Shown here one piece after another: positions 49,712 to 59,578 of a DNA stretch of 64,000 bases (position 1 is its first letter; every line of letters starts with the position of its first letter). The notes under the pieces are model-generated. The model was not told the origin of the DNA, did no database searches, and saw nothing but the letters and a program-made list of their open reading frames with translations. Both the position numbers and the translations under genes were made by a program. The DNA is from Bariatricus massiliensis (GTDB taxonomy: Bacteria > Bacillota > Clostridia > Lachnospirales > Lachnospiraceae), in contig NZ_LT574836.1 of NCBI RefSeq assembly GCF_900086725.1, forward strand, positions 186,001 to 250,000. The letters run 5' to 3'.

Positions 49712-52075
49712 ATGGAGCAGGATATGCCGGCAGTACGCATTTCCGTCAGAAACTTGGTGGAATTTATATTGCGGGAGGGCGATATTGATAATCGGAACGG
49801 CGGGGGGCCGGACAAAGAGGCGATGCAGCTGGGCGCAAAGATACATCGGAAAATCCAGAGGAGAATGGGCTCGGAGTATAAGGCTGAAGTGCCGCTGAAG
49901 GTGGAAGTTCCGTGTGACGGTTTTTTGCTGAGAGTGGAGGGACGCGCTGACGGAATTATCAATTCCGGCGGAGCGGTTACGGTCGATGAAATCAAAGGGG
50001 TGCTCTGCGAGCTGGAGCAGGTGAAAGCCCCGGCAGGTGTACATCTTGCTCAGGCCAAATGTTATGCATATATTTACGGTGTCCAGAATGAGTATGAAAA
50101 TGTGAGCGTCCAGATGACTTACTGTCAGATGGAGACAGAGGAAATCCGGCAATTTGTAGAAACATTCTCCATAGCGGAATTGGAAAGCTGGTTCTTGGAC
50201 GTGGTAAAACAGTATGAAAAGTGGGCCAAATTCCAAGTGGAGTGGCGGGGGCAGAGAAATGCGTCGATTAAGAAGGTTGAGTTCCCTTTCGATTATCGAG
50301 AGGGGCAGAGGGAGTTGACGGCTTCTGTATACCGGACGATTTTGAGGAAGAAGAAACTATTTATACAGGCTCCCACCGGTGTGGGTAAGACTATGGCCAC
50401 TGTTTTTCCGGCCGTGAAGGCCGTGGGGGAAGAACTGGGAGAGAAGATTTTTTACTTGACTGCAAAAACGATTACGAGGACTGTGGCAGAGCAGGCATTT
50501 CAGAAATTGAAGGAGCAGGCACTGCGATTCAAAGTACTCACCTTGACCGCCAAGGAAAAAATTTGTTTTTGCGAGGAAACGAACTGTAATCCGGAGCACT
50601 GTCCTTATGCCAAGGGACATTATGACCGGGTGAATGATGCCGTCTATGAACTTCTGACGTCATCGGATGACATGAGCCGTGAGTCCGTGGAAGATATGGC
50701 GAAAAAGTATAACATTTGTCCTTTTGAAATGTCTCTCGATCTGTCCGTGTGGATGGATGGGGTAATCTGCGATTATAATTATGTGTTTGACCCTAACGCG
50801 CATTTGAAGCGTTTTTTTTCAGAAGGAATTTCCGGGGAGTATTTGTTTTTGATAGATGAAGCCCACAATCTGGTGGAGCGGGGAAGGCAGATGTACAGCG
50901 CGGACATTTACAAAGAGGAATTCCTTGAAATAAAACGTCTGGTCAAAAATGAGGATGCACGGCTGGCAAAAAGAGCCGATGAATGTAATAAACTGCTTCT
51001 TACGATGAAGAGAGAATGTGAATCGTATCAGGTGGTGGAGAGCGTAGGACATCTATATTTGAAGTTTATGAATGTGATGGCGGAGGTGGAACGCTTTCTT
51101 GAGAATTGCGAGAACGAAGAGATGCGGGATAAGGTTCTGGACTTCTACTTTCGAATACGTGATTTTTTAGGGATTTATGACAGATTGGATGAGAATTATG
51201 TGATTTATACAGAGCTTGAGGAAGACGGGCGCTTTAAGCTCAAACTATTCTGTGTGAATCCGGCCGCCAATCTTCAGCAGTTCCTTGATATGGGGAACAG
51301 CGCCGTATTTTTTTCCGCTACCTTGCTTCCAATCCAGTATTATAAAAAGCTTCTCAGCACAGATACGGATAATTATGCGATCTATGCGGATTCTTCCTTT
51401 GATTCTAAGAACCGTCTGCTGATGAACGGTACGGATGTGAGTACCAGATACACACGCAGAGGCGAGGGGATGTATCAGAGATATGCGTCCTATATATGGA
51501 ATACCATCAAGGCAAAAAAGGGTAATTATATGGCGTTTTTTCCGTCCTATAGATTTATGGAGGCGGTATATGAGCAGTTTGAAGCATTTCTCCAGAAAGA
51601 GCCGGAAGTGGCGGAGTGTATTCTTCAATCCCACTTTATGAATGAAGAGGCTCGTGAGATTTTTTTGGAGACATTTGAAGAGGAGCGGGATGAAAGTCTT
51701 GTGGGATTCTGTGTAATGGGAGGAATTTTCTCGGAGGGGATCGATTTGGCGCAGGAAAAGCTGATTGGCGCCTTTATCGTGGGGACGGGCCTTCCACAGG
51801 TCTGCTGCGAGAGGGAGATATTAAAGAATTATTTTGATGATAAGGGAATGCAGGGGTTTGATTATGCTTATCTGTATCCGGGGATGAACAAAGTCCTGCA
51901 GGCAGCCGGAAGAGTCATCCGCACAGAGGAGGACAGAGGAGTCATTCTCCTTTTGGATGACCGTTTCCGGGAACCACGGTGTAGAGAGATATTTCCAAGA
52001 GAATGGAGCGACTGCGGTCTGACAAGGCTCTCTGAGGTTGAGGCAAAGGTAAAGGAATTCTGGAAATACTTCTAA
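49712..52075 (+). CDS. Rad3/DinG-type helicase with N-terminal PD-(D/E)XK nuclease-like domain
   Basis: A 787-residue predicted 5'-3' DNA helicase of the XPD/DinG group. Residues about 1-160 resemble a PD-(D/E)XK nuclease of the Cas4/AddB type: R-A-D-G near 78-81, D-E-I-K near 95-98, and Q-A-K near 116. The helicase part has Walker A A-P-T-G-V-G-K-T near 221, a cysteine cluster C-F-C-x4-C-x4-C near 286-298 that fits an XPD-type Fe-S domain, DEAH near 381, and the C-terminal motifs E-G-I-D near 682 and Q-A-A-G-R-V-I-R near 731. Role: DNA repair or recombination (inference). Its last four bases overlap the convergent LysR gene. Confidence 0.88.
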   Translation: MEQDMPAVRISVRNLVEFILREGDIDNRNGGGPDKEAMQLGAKIHRKIQRRMGSEYKAEVPLKVEVPCDGFLLRVEGRADGIINSGGAVTVDEIKGVLCELEQVKAPAGVHLAQAKCYAYIYGVQNEYENVSVQMTYCQMETEEIRQFVETFSIAELESWFLDVVKQYEKWAKFQVEWRGQRNASIKKVEFPFDYREGQRELTASVYRTILRKKKLFIQAPTGVGKTMATVFPAVKAVGEELGEKIFYLTAKTITRTVAEQAFQKLKEQALRFKVLTLTAKEKICFCEETNCNPEHCPYAKGHYDRVNDAVYELLTSSDDMSRESVEDMAKKYNICPFEMSLDLSVWMDGVICDYNYVFDPNAHLKRFFSEGISGEYLFLIDEAHNLVERGRQMYSADIYKEEFLEIKRLVKNEDARLAKRADECNKLLLTMKRECESYQVVESVGHLYLKFMNVMAEVERFLENCENEEMRDKVLDFYFRIRDFLGIYDRLDENYVIYTELEEDGRFKLKLFCVNPAANLQQFLDMGNSAVFFSATLLPIQYYKKLLSTDTDNYAIYADSSFDSKNRLLMNGTDVSTRYTRRGEGMYQRYASYIWNTIKAKKGNYMAFFPSYRFMEAVYEQFEAFLQKEPEVAECILQSHFMNEEAREIFLETFEEERDESLVGFCVMGGIFSEGIDLAQEKLIGAFIVGTGLPQVCCEREILKNYFDDKGMQGFDYAYLYPGMNKVLQAAGRVIRTEEDRGVILLLDDRFREPRCREIFPREWSDCGLTRLSEVEAKVKEFWKYF

Positions 52076-52959
52076 TCCTGAACTTCGTCAAAATAGTTCA
52101 AAAATTCCATGGCGGCGCGTGATACGGGGACATGGCTGTTCCAGGAAACCACGAGCTGCCGTGTGGGGAGTTGTTCTTTTGTCTGGACAATGAACAGATT
52201 CTTTGACTTATGGGGAATGCAGTAATCCGGAACGAAGGCAATGCCTAAGCCGATGCTGGCGAGGTCGATCAGCAAGTCGTTGCTGCTCAGCTCTATTTCA
52301 GGAACCAGATCCAACTGCTGCTGCTGGAACAAACTGTGGAGAAACTCACTGGTGGTACTTTTTTTGTCCAGCATGATGATAGGATAGTCCAAAAGCTGGC
52401 TGAATGTCAGTTTTTTCTCCTTCAACTCTGAAAAAGAGGAGTTGGCGATAAAGACATCACGGAACGTCTTGATTTTTTTGACGGAAGCAAGGTTTCCCAA
52501 ATAGGCATTGGGATAATTGGCCACAATCAAATCAACTTGGCCTGTCTCCAAAAGTTCCGTACACTTTATAGAGGTAGCGTTGGTCACTTTTATATGAGCG
52601 CTGGGAAATGCCTTGTGAAAGCGCTCCAAATATGGTACGAGAAAATAGCGGCATATGGTGTCGCTGGCGCCGATGCGGATCTGCCCTCCGGTGGATGCGG
52701 ATTCTATAATCTGAGATTCGCCCCGTTTGATCAAGTTGATCGCGGGCTCGATATGACGCAGAAGAATTTCCCCTTCGGGAGTAAGCTGCACTTTTTTCGT
52801 GCTGCGGATAAATAATGTCTGGTCCAGCTTTTTCTCCAACGCCTTGATAGACTGGCTGACGGCGGATTGAGAGATAAAAAGCTGTTTCGATGCCTCGGAA
52901 AAGCTCAAGGTCGCAGCTACATAATAAAATACTTTATATAATTCATAGTTGATATCCAT
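52072..52959 (-). CDS. LysR-family transcription regulator
   Basis: A 295-residue regulator with an N-terminal winged helix (about 1-60, with F-S-E-A-S-K-Q-L-F-I-S-Q-S-A-V-S-Q-S-I-K) and a periplasmic-binding-protein-like effector domain (about 90-295). AAGGAGG precedes the ATG on the minus strand. It is divergent from the membrane protein gene at 53045 and may control it. The effector is unknown. Confidence 0.93.
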   Translation of the reverse strand: MDINYELYKVFYYVAATLSFSEASKQLFISQSAVSQSIKALEKKLDQTLFIRSTKKVQLTPEGEILLRHIEPAINLIKRGESQIIESASTGGQIRIGASDTICRYFLVPYLERFHKAFPSAHIKVTNATSIKCTELLETGQVDLIVANYPNAYLGNLASVKKIKTFRDVFIANSSFSELKEKKLTFSQLLDYPIIMLDKKSTTSEFLHSLFQQQQLDLVPEIELSSNDLLIDLASIGLGIAFVPDYCIPHKSKNLFIVQTKEQLPTRQLVVSWNSHVPVSRAAMEFLNYFDEVQD

Positions 52960-52970
52960 TATTAGTCCTC

Positions 52971-52996
52971 CTTATAAAGCTAATATGTATTATAAG
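52971..52996. promoter_or_regulatory. Inverted repeat in the LysR divergent region
   Basis: CTTATAA-N12-TTATAAG is a perfect 7-bp dyad in the 85-base region between the LysR gene and the divergent membrane protein gene. LysR-type sites are often interrupted dyads near divergent promoters. Very AT-rich, so chance is not excluded. Confidence 0.4.
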
Positions 52997-53044
52997 TGAT
53001 TAAATGAGAAAATACAACAAAATAGTGAAAGGTAGACACGGAAA

Positions 53045-53755
53045 ATGAAAAATAACGGTTTAAAAAATGCGGTGGCGGTATTGGCAATGTTCTGTCTGAT
53101 TATTGCAGTCCTGATTACTAGTTTTCAGGCTGCAATTTATGGGGACACGAAATACCGGTTCTATGAGAAAGAATATGAAAGATACGAAGTGACCGAGGAG
53201 CTGAATATGGAGATGGCGGATGTAATGGCGGTCACACATTACATGATGGACTATCTGATAGGCAGGGAGGAGGTGCTGTCCATAGAAACTATGGTGGACG
53301 GACAGAGGCAGGACTTTTTTAACGAGCAGGACCGGCTGCATATGGAGGATGTAAAGAATCTTTTTTTGGGCGGTCTGGCCCTCCGGTGGTGGCTGTTGGG
53401 AGGATTTGCTGTTTTGACCGCATTGTTCGTGTGGCTGAAAGGGGATTGGAAGCGCTGGATTCCCAAGGCCTATTTTATCGGGCTGGGGATATTTGGAGTC
53501 CTTACTGTCATTTTAGGGGTCTTGTTCGCATCGGATTTTACAAAGTATTTTACAATATTTCACGAGATTTTCTTTACCAATGATTTGTGGATGTTTGACC
53601 CGGAGACGGATTATATGATTCGGATGCTGCCGGAGGGGTTCTTCTATGACATGGTCATGAGAATCGGTCTGGTCTTTGCCGGCCTGCTGGTGCTTCTATT
53701 TGCCGCCGCGCTTATATGGAAATGGGTAATAAAGAAAAAGGCGGATAAAATATAA
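53045..53755 (+). CDS. TIGR01906-like (DUF1461) membrane protein
   Basis: A 236-residue integral membrane protein of unknown function. Helices lie at about 9-29, 115-135, 143-165 and 205-228, with an outside loop of about 80 residues after the first. The A-V-T-H-Y-M-M-D-Y-L segment near 62 and H-x-x-F-F-x-x-D-L-W-x-F-D-P near 178-192 are characteristic of the family as I remember it. No clear AAGGAGG; the weak AAAGGTAG lies before the ATG. Possibly a LysR target. Confidence 0.82.
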   Translation: MKNNGLKNAVAVLAMFCLIIAVLITSFQAAIYGDTKYRFYEKEYERYEVTEELNMEMADVMAVTHYMMDYLIGREEVLSIETMVDGQRQDFFNEQDRLHMEDVKNLFLGGLALRWWLLGGFAVLTALFVWLKGDWKRWIPKAYFIGLGIFGVLTVILGVLFASDFTKYFTIFHEIFFTNDLWMFDPETDYMIRMLPEGFFYDMVMRIGLVFAGLLVLLFAAALIWKWVIKKKADKI

Positions 53756-53821
53756 GTAATACTTATAAAAGTGTTAAGATATATTGATTATACTTATAAA
53801 AGAAGTTGTGGTATACTTAAA
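53751..53821. promoter_or_regulatory. Palindrome and half-site repeats upstream of purL
   Basis: TATAAGTA-A-TACTTATA (53751-53767) is a perfect palindrome overlapping the stop of the preceding gene. TACTTATAAAAG occurs at 53760-53771 and 53791-53802, and a shortened TACTTAAAAG follows at 53814. A repressor of purL or read-through control could use these. No purine riboswitch is recognisable. Confidence 0.45.
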
Positions 53822-53863
53822 AGGAAAGTAATACCGCGAGAATTACAAAAACGGAGGAAAATT

Positions 53864-56800
53864 ATGAGCAGTGTAAAACGTGTGTATGTTGAAAAGAAAC
53901 CAGAGTTTGCCGTACAGGCAAAGGAATTGATGCACGAAGTGATAAGCTACCTTGGAATTCAGACAGTGACAAATTTACGTGTACTCATCCGTTATGACGT
54001 GGAGGATCTTACGGAAGAGACCTTTGAAAGAGCCTGCAACGGGGTGTTTGCAGAGCCGCCTGTAGACATGCTTTATCTTGAAGAATTCCCGGTAAATGCA
54101 GAGGATAGAATTTTTTCCGTGGAATACCTTCCGGGACAGTTTGACCAGAGAGCAGATTCTGCTGTCCAGTGTGTCCAGTTTATCAAAGAGGATGAGACTC
54201 CGGTCATTAAGACGGCCACAACTTATGTGATTGAAGGCCAAGTTACGGATGCGGAGTTCGAGGCCATAAAGGCTCACTGCATCAACCCCGTTGATTCCAG
54301 AGAGACTGGGATGGACAAGCCGGAAACCTTGGTCACACATTTTGAAGAGCCGGAGGATGTGAAATATTTTGAAGGTTTCAAAGAGATGCCGGAGGCAGAA
54401 CTGAAAGCGCTTTATAATTCTCTGGGATTAGCGATGACCTTCAGAGACTTCCAGCATATTCAAAACTATTTTAAAAACGAGGAGCACAGAGACCCGTCCA
54501 TGACAGAAATCCGTGTTTTGGATACGTACTGGTCTGACCACTGCCGTCATACTACATTTTCGACCGAGCTTACCGATGTCACATTCGGCGACGGGGATTA
54601 CCGGACTCCCATCGAAGAGACTTATAGGGAATATCTGCAGACTCACAGTGAGATATTTAAAGGCCGTGAGGATAAGTTTGTCTGCCTGATGGATCTGGCC
54701 CTCATGGCAATGAGAAAGCTGAAAAAGGAAGGAAAGCTGGAGGATCAGGAAGAGTCTGATGAGATTAACGCGTGCAGCATCGTTGTGCCTGTTGAGGTAG
54801 ACGGAGTGGAAGAGGAGTGGCTTGTGAACTTTAAGAACGAGACACACAACCATCCTACCGAGATCGAGCCCTTCGGTGGTGCGGCAACCTGTCTGGGCGG
54901 AGCAATCCGTGACCCGTTGTCAGGGCGTACCTATGTATATCAGGCGATGCGCGTTACCGGAGCGGCAGACCCGACGGTGTCTGTGCAGGAGACTATGAAG
55001 GGAAAACTTCCGCAGAAAAAGCTGGTGCGCAGTGCGGCACACGGTTATAGCTCTTACGGAAATCAGATTGGCCTTGCAACCGGCATGGTAAAGGAAATCT
55101 ACCATCCGAATTATGTGGCAAAGAGAATGGAAATCGGTGCGGTATTGGGCGCGGCGCCGAGACGTGCGGTTATCCGCGAAACATCGGATCCGGGCGATAT
55201 CATCATCCTGCTTGGAGGGCGCACTGGCCGTGATGGATGCGGCGGGGCTACCGGCTCATCCAAGGTACACACCGAAGAGTCTATTGAGACGTGCGGCGCG
55301 GAAGTGCAGAAGGGGAATCCGCCGACAGAGCGGAAGATTCAGCGCTTGTTCCGCAGAGAAGAAGTAAGTAAGCTGATTAAAAAGTGTAATGATTTTGGTG
55401 CCGGAGGGGTGTCTGTAGCAATCGGAGAGCTGGCAGACGGCTTAAAGGTAGATTTGGATAAGGTTCCGAAGAAATATGCGGGACTGGACGGGACTGAGAT
55501 CGCAATCTCTGAATCTCAGGAGCGTATGGCTGTCGTAGTATCGCCTGAAGACGCAGAACAGTTTCTGGCTTACGCGAAAGAAGAGAATCTGGAGGCGGTG
55601 AAAGTTGCGGTAGTGACGGAGGAGCCGAGACTTGTACTCTCTTGGAGAGGCAAAGATATCGTAGATATTTCCCGGGCATTTCTTGACACGAACGGTGCGC
55701 ATCAGGAAACGACCGTTAAAGTAGACATCCCGATGGAGGAGGACAGTCCTCTCGTACAGTTTGTGGAAGTCGGGGATGTGAGGGAAAAATGGCTGAATAC
55801 TTTGAAGGATTTGAATGTGTGCTCACAGAAGGGTCTGGTGGAGATGTTTGACGGCTCCATCGGCGCGGCGTCTGTTTTTATGCCTCACGGCGGTAAATAT
55901 CAGATGACAGAGACACAGAGCATGGTGGCAAAGCTCCCGGTGATGAATGGCAAATGTGACACGGTGACGATGATGAGCTATGGGTTCGACCCGTATCTGT
56001 CAAGCTGGAGCCCATATCATGGCGCTGTCTATGCGGTGACAGAGTCCGTGGCAAAGATCGTGGCCACAGGCGGTGATTACCGCAGGATTCGATTCACATT
56101 CCAAGAGTATTTCCGGCGTATGACGGAGGACCCGTCCAGATGGAGCCAGCCTTTTGCGGCACTTCTCGGAGCCTACAAGGCACAGATTGGATTCGGACTT
56201 CCTTCCATTGGTGGTAAGGACAGTATGTCCGGTACGTTTGAGAATATCGATGTTCCACCTACATTAGTATCCTTTGCTGTAGACATTGCAAAACAGCAGG
56301 ACATTATTACACCGGAACTTAAGAATGCGGGAAATAAACTGGTATGGCTGCGTATAGACAAAGACAGCTACAGCCTGCCTGTATATGAAAAGGTGATGGA
56401 GCAGTACGGCAAATTCACGGAGGACATTGGCGGCGGACGCATCGTTTCTGCATACGCCCTTGACCGCCACGGCGTGATTGCGGCAGTCAGCAAAATGGCG
56501 TTCGGCAATGGCATGGGTGTCAAGCTGGAGCACAATCTGGATGCCAGAGAGCTGTTTGCACCTGCATTTGGCGATATTGTGGCAGAGGTTCCGGCTGATA
56601 AGCTGGGAGAGCTTCAAATAAGTTATACGGTAATCGGTGAAGTGACAAGCGGACAGACACTTTCCTACCGCGATGCGGTAATCACATTAAAAGAAGCCGG
56701 GGAGGCATGGACGGAGACGCTCGAAAATGTATTCCGCACCGTTTCTGATGAAGCTGGGACAGAAGAAGTGGCATCTCCTCTTTATAAGACAGAGGATATC

Positions 56801-57622
56801 CATATCTGCACCCATAAGATAGGCCAGCCCACCGTGTTTATTCCTGTATTTCCGGGAACGAACTGTGAATACGACAGTGCAAGGGCATTTGAGCGTGCCG
56901 GAGCCAAGGTGATAACCCGTGTATTTAAAAATATGGATGCGTCCGATATTTTGGATTCGGTGGCAGAATTTGAAAAAGAGATTGCCAAGTCACAGATTAT
57001 TATGTTCCCGGGAGGCTTCTCAGCGGGTGATGAGCCGGATGGCTCCGCAAAGTTTTTCGCGACAGCGTTCCAAAATGCGAAGCTGAAGGAAGCGGTTGAA
57101 AAGCTTTTGGGCGAAAGGGATGGATTGGTCCTCGGTGTCTGCAATGGTTTCCAGACATTGGTAAAGCTTGGTCTGGTGCCTCACGGAGCGATTGTAGGAC
57201 AGACATCGGATTCACCGACACTGACATACAACACAATCGGCCGCCATATCTCCAAGATGGTTTACACAAAGGTCGTATCGAACAAATCACCGTGGCTTGC
57301 GCAGGCAGAGTTGGGTGGTGTGTACACAAATCCTGCTTCCCACGGAGAAGGAAGGTTTGTTGCCAGCGAAGAGTGGCTCGACAGGTTGTTTGTCAATGGT
57401 CAGGTAGCAACACAATATTGCGATGTGAGCGGCAATGTATCCATGAACGAGGAGTGGAACGTCAACGGTTCTTACCGCGCGATTGAAGGCATTACAAGTC
57501 CTGACGGGCGTGTGCTTGGAAAGATGGCACATTCTGAGCGCCGTGCCGACGGAGTGGCGATTAATATTTACGGCGAACAGGATCTCAAGATATTTGAATC
57601 AGGAGTCGCATATTTTAAATAG
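53864..57622 (+). CDS. purL: Phosphoribosylformylglycinamidine synthase, single-chain PurL
   Basis: Converts FGAR, glutamine and ATP to FGAM in purine synthesis. At 1252 residues it is the large fused form found in proteobacteria and many clostridia, not the separate PurS/PurQ/PurL of Bacillus. The N-terminal PurS-like domain is followed by two AIR-synthase-type halves (N-E-T-H-N-H-P-T-E near 327; G-G-R-T-G-R-D-G near 452) and a C-terminal class I glutamine amidotransferase with the nucleophile in G-V-C-N-G-F-Q near 1094 and H-G-E-G-R near 1163. The start at 53864 follows CGGAGGA; the longer frame from 53771 runs through the repeat region. Confidence 0.95.
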   Translation: MSSVKRVYVEKKPEFAVQAKELMHEVISYLGIQTVTNLRVLIRYDVEDLTEETFERACNGVFAEPPVDMLYLEEFPVNAEDRIFSVEYLPGQFDQRADSAVQCVQFIKEDETPVIKTATTYVIEGQVTDAEFEAIKAHCINPVDSRETGMDKPETLVTHFEEPEDVKYFEGFKEMPEAELKALYNSLGLAMTFRDFQHIQNYFKNEEHRDPSMTEIRVLDTYWSDHCRHTTFSTELTDVTFGDGDYRTPIEETYREYLQTHSEIFKGREDKFVCLMDLALMAMRKLKKEGKLEDQEESDEINACSIVVPVEVDGVEEEWLVNFKNETHNHPTEIEPFGGAATCLGGAIRDPLSGRTYVYQAMRVTGAADPTVSVQETMKGKLPQKKLVRSAAHGYSSYGNQIGLATGMVKEIYHPNYVAKRMEIGAVLGAAPRRAVIRETSDPGDIIILLGGRTGRDGCGGATGSSKVHTEESIETCGAEVQKGNPPTERKIQRLFRREEVSKLIKKCNDFGAGGVSVAIGELADGLKVDLDKVPKKYAGLDGTEIAISESQERMAVVVSPEDAEQFLAYAKEENLEAVKVAVVTEEPRLVLSWRGKDIVDISRAFLDTNGAHQETTVKVDIPMEEDSPLVQFVEVGDVREKWLNTLKDLNVCSQKGLVEMFDGSIGAASVFMPHGGKYQMTETQSMVAKLPVMNGKCDTVTMMSYGFDPYLSSWSPYHGAVYAVTESVAKIVATGGDYRRIRFTFQEYFRRMTEDPSRWSQPFAALLGAYKAQIGFGLPSIGGKDSMSGTFENIDVPPTLVSFAVDIAKQQDIITPELKNAGNKLVWLRIDKDSYSLPVYEKVMEQYGKFTEDIGGGRIVSAYALDRHGVIAAVSKMAFGNGMGVKLEHNLDARELFAPAFGDIVAEVPADKLGELQISYTVIGEVTSGQTLSYRDAVITLKEAGEAWTETLENVFRTVSDEAGTEEVASPLYKTEDIHICTHKIGQPTVFIPVFPGTNCEYDSARAFERAGAKVITRVFKNMDASDILDSVAEFEKEIAKSQIIMFPGGFSAGDEPDGSAKFFATAFQNAKLKEAVEKLLGERDGLVLGVCNGFQTLVKLGLVPHGAIVGQTSDSPTLTYNTIGRHISKMVYTKVVSNKSPWLAQAELGGVYTNPASHGEGRFVASEEWLDRLFVNGQVATQYCDVSGNVSMNEEWNVNGSYRAIEGITSPDGRVLGKMAHSERRADGVAINIYGEQDLKIFESGVAYFK

Positions 57623-57638
57623 TTTCAATGAAGTTAAG

Positions 57639-57670
57639 ACCATGGGGGCGAAAGCTCCCATGGTTTTTAT
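57639..57670 (+). terminator. Terminator after purL
   Basis: ACCATGGGGGC-GAAA-GCTCCCATGGT followed by TTTT. In the rest of the 311-base gap up to gdhA I see only the gdhA promoter. Confidence 0.88.
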
Positions 57671-57866
57671 TGATATAGGGAATCTCCTGTATTGAAAATA
57701 TATTTCATACGGAAATGTACAGTTCATAAAAAAAGACAAATGCAGGAAATGAAGAGTATACTTGCATAAAAAGAAAAATAAATCAATAAAACAGGTGAAA
57801 AAACAACCATAATTGAAATAGAATGCGCTCTAATATTCAAAAAAATACACAAATAATGGAAAAAAT

Positions 57867-57895
57867 CTTGACATGAGGGGATGATTGTTTTAAAG
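57867..57895 (+). promoter_or_regulatory. gdhA promoter
   Basis: TTGACA, 17 bases, TAAAGT, 38 bases before the start codon. Confidence 0.7.
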
Positions 57896-57933
57896 TGATA
57901 AAAGACTAATAGATTCAGGAGGTAGTGAGTAGT

Positions 57934-59268
57934 ATGTCTTATGTTGATGAAGTGATTGAGTTGGTAGTAAAGAAAAATCCGGCAGAACCAGAATTCCATC
58001 AGGCAGTTAAAGAAGTGCTGGAATCTCTTCGACTTGTAGTGGAAGCGAATGAAGAAAAATATAGAAAAGACGCGCTGCTGGAGAGGCTGGTAGAGCCTGA
58101 AAGGCAGTTCAAATTCCGTGTCCCGTGGGTGGACGACAAAGGTCAGGTTCAGGTCAATACAGGTTACCGTGTACAATTTAACAGTGCGATCGGGCCATAT
58201 AAAGGAGGCCTCCGCCTCCATCCGTCTGTAAATCTTGGTATCATCAAATTCCTTGGGTTTGAACAGATATTCAAGAATTCTCTCACCGGACTGCCAATCG
58301 GCGGTGGAAAGGGTGGATCTGACTTTGATCCAAAGGGGAAGTCGGACCGTGAGGTAATGGCGTTCTGCCAGAGTTTTATGACAGAATTGTGTAAATATAT
58401 CGGCGCCGATACAGACGTTCCCGCTGGGGATATCGGTACGGGAGCGAGGGAAATCGGATATATGTACGGTCAGTATAAGCGTATCCGTGGACTGTCTGAA
58501 GGTGTGCTCACAGGGAAGGGATTAAGTTATGGCGGCTCTCTGGCGCGTACAGAAGCTACCGGTTATGGTCTTTTATATCTGACGCAGGAGATGCTGAAGC
58601 TGAATGGACATGAGCTTTCAGGAAAAACGGTGGCCGTATCCGGCTCGGGTAATGTTGCGATTTATGCGACGCAAAAAGCCCAGCAGCTGGGGGCGAAAGT
58701 AGTAACGGTCAGCGATTCTACAGGATGGGTATATGATGCGGACGGAATTGATGTCGACGCATTGAAAGAAATCAAGGAAGTAAGCAGGGCCAGACTTACA
58801 GAATATAAGAGCTATCGACCTAATTCAGAGTATCATGAGGGGCGCGGCGTATGGTCTGTGAAGGTAGATATTGCACTCCCCTGTGCGACGCAGAATGAGC
58901 TGCTGTTAGAGGATGCAAAACAACTGGTGGCAAATGGCTGTATTGCGGTAGCGGAAGGGGCCAATATGCCTACAACTCTTGAGGCGACAGAATATCTTCA
59001 GGCGAACGGCGTGCTGTTCGCGCCGGGTAAAGCTGCCAACGCGGGTGGTGTGGCTACTTCAGCGCTGGAGATGTCCCAGAACAGCGAGAGGCTGAGCTGG
59101 TCATTTGAAGAAGTAGACGCCAGACTGCAGAGAATCATGGTGGATATCTGCCATAATATGGCGGACGCGGCAGAGCGTTATGATGTAAAAGGAAATTATG
59201 TGGCCGGCGCTAATATCGCTGGTTTCGAAAAAGTGGCCGATGCCATGACAGCGCAGGGAATCGTATAA
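57934..59268 (+). CDS. gdhA: NADP-type glutamate dehydrogenase
   Basis: Reductive amination of 2-oxoglutarate to glutamate, the main ammonium entry point and the source for the pro and arg operons in this window. The 444-residue length and N-terminal region fit the hexameric class I GDH of bacteria. P-I-G-G-G-K-G-G-S-D-F-D-P-K carries the active-site lysines near 120-133, and the nucleotide site is G-S-G-N-V-A near 239. The start at 57934 is 11 bases after AGGAGG (57917-57922); an in-frame GTG at 57925 is too close. Confidence 0.95.
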   Translation: MSYVDEVIELVVKKNPAEPEFHQAVKEVLESLRLVVEANEEKYRKDALLERLVEPERQFKFRVPWVDDKGQVQVNTGYRVQFNSAIGPYKGGLRLHPSVNLGIIKFLGFEQIFKNSLTGLPIGGGKGGSDFDPKGKSDREVMAFCQSFMTELCKYIGADTDVPAGDIGTGAREIGYMYGQYKRIRGLSEGVLTGKGLSYGGSLARTEATGYGLLYLTQEMLKLNGHELSGKTVAVSGSGNVAIYATQKAQQLGAKVVTVSDSTGWVYDADGIDVDALKEIKEVSRARLTEYKSYRPNSEYHEGRGVWSVKVDIALPCATQNELLLEDAKQLVANGCIAVAEGANMPTTLEATEYLQANGVLFAPGKAANAGGVATSALEMSQNSERLSWSFEEVDARLQRIMVDICHNMADAAERYDVKGNYVAGANIAGFEKVADAMTAQGIV

Positions 59269-59405
59269 AGAGAGAATATATGTTACTTACTGGAATCCGG
59301 GAGGAGGTTTCCGACCGGATTCTGGATGGAAAGATGTGCATAAACTGTCAGAAAATTATTTGTTTTTCAAAAAAAAGATGAACTTTAAAAAAATACAAAA
59401 AACTG

Positions 59406-59435
59406 TTGACATTTGTTGAAAAATCATTGTATAAT
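59406..59435 (+). promoter_or_regulatory. Promoter of the tRNA pair
   Basis: TTGACA, 18 bases, TATAAT: near-consensus, as expected for stable RNA genes; start of transcription about 30 bases before the first tRNA. Confidence 0.8.
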
Positions 59436-59471
59436 AGCAGAGCGAGTTGAGGACAACAACTTGTAAAATAT

Positions 59472-59544
59472 GGGATCATAGCTCAGCTGGGAGAGCATCT
59501 GCCTTACAAGCAGAGGGTCATAGGTTCGAGCCCTATTGGTCCCA
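59472..59544 (+). tRNA. tRNA-Val (anticodon TAC)
   Basis: Full cloverleaf: acceptor GGGATCA/TGGTCCC with one G-U pair and A discriminator, D arm with AGCTCAGCTGGGAGAGC, anticodon stem TCTGC/GCAGA with loop C-T-T-A-C-A-A, T arm with GGTTCGAGCCC. The 3' CCA is not encoded. Confidence 0.95.
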
Positions 59545-59578
59545 TTTTACAGCTAAAAAGCTGTTGACAATTAAATAT

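Noticed and set aside
53756..53863. Purine riboswitch upstream of purL
   Set aside because: The paired loops and junction expected of a purine aptamer are not present; only AT-rich repeats are seen.
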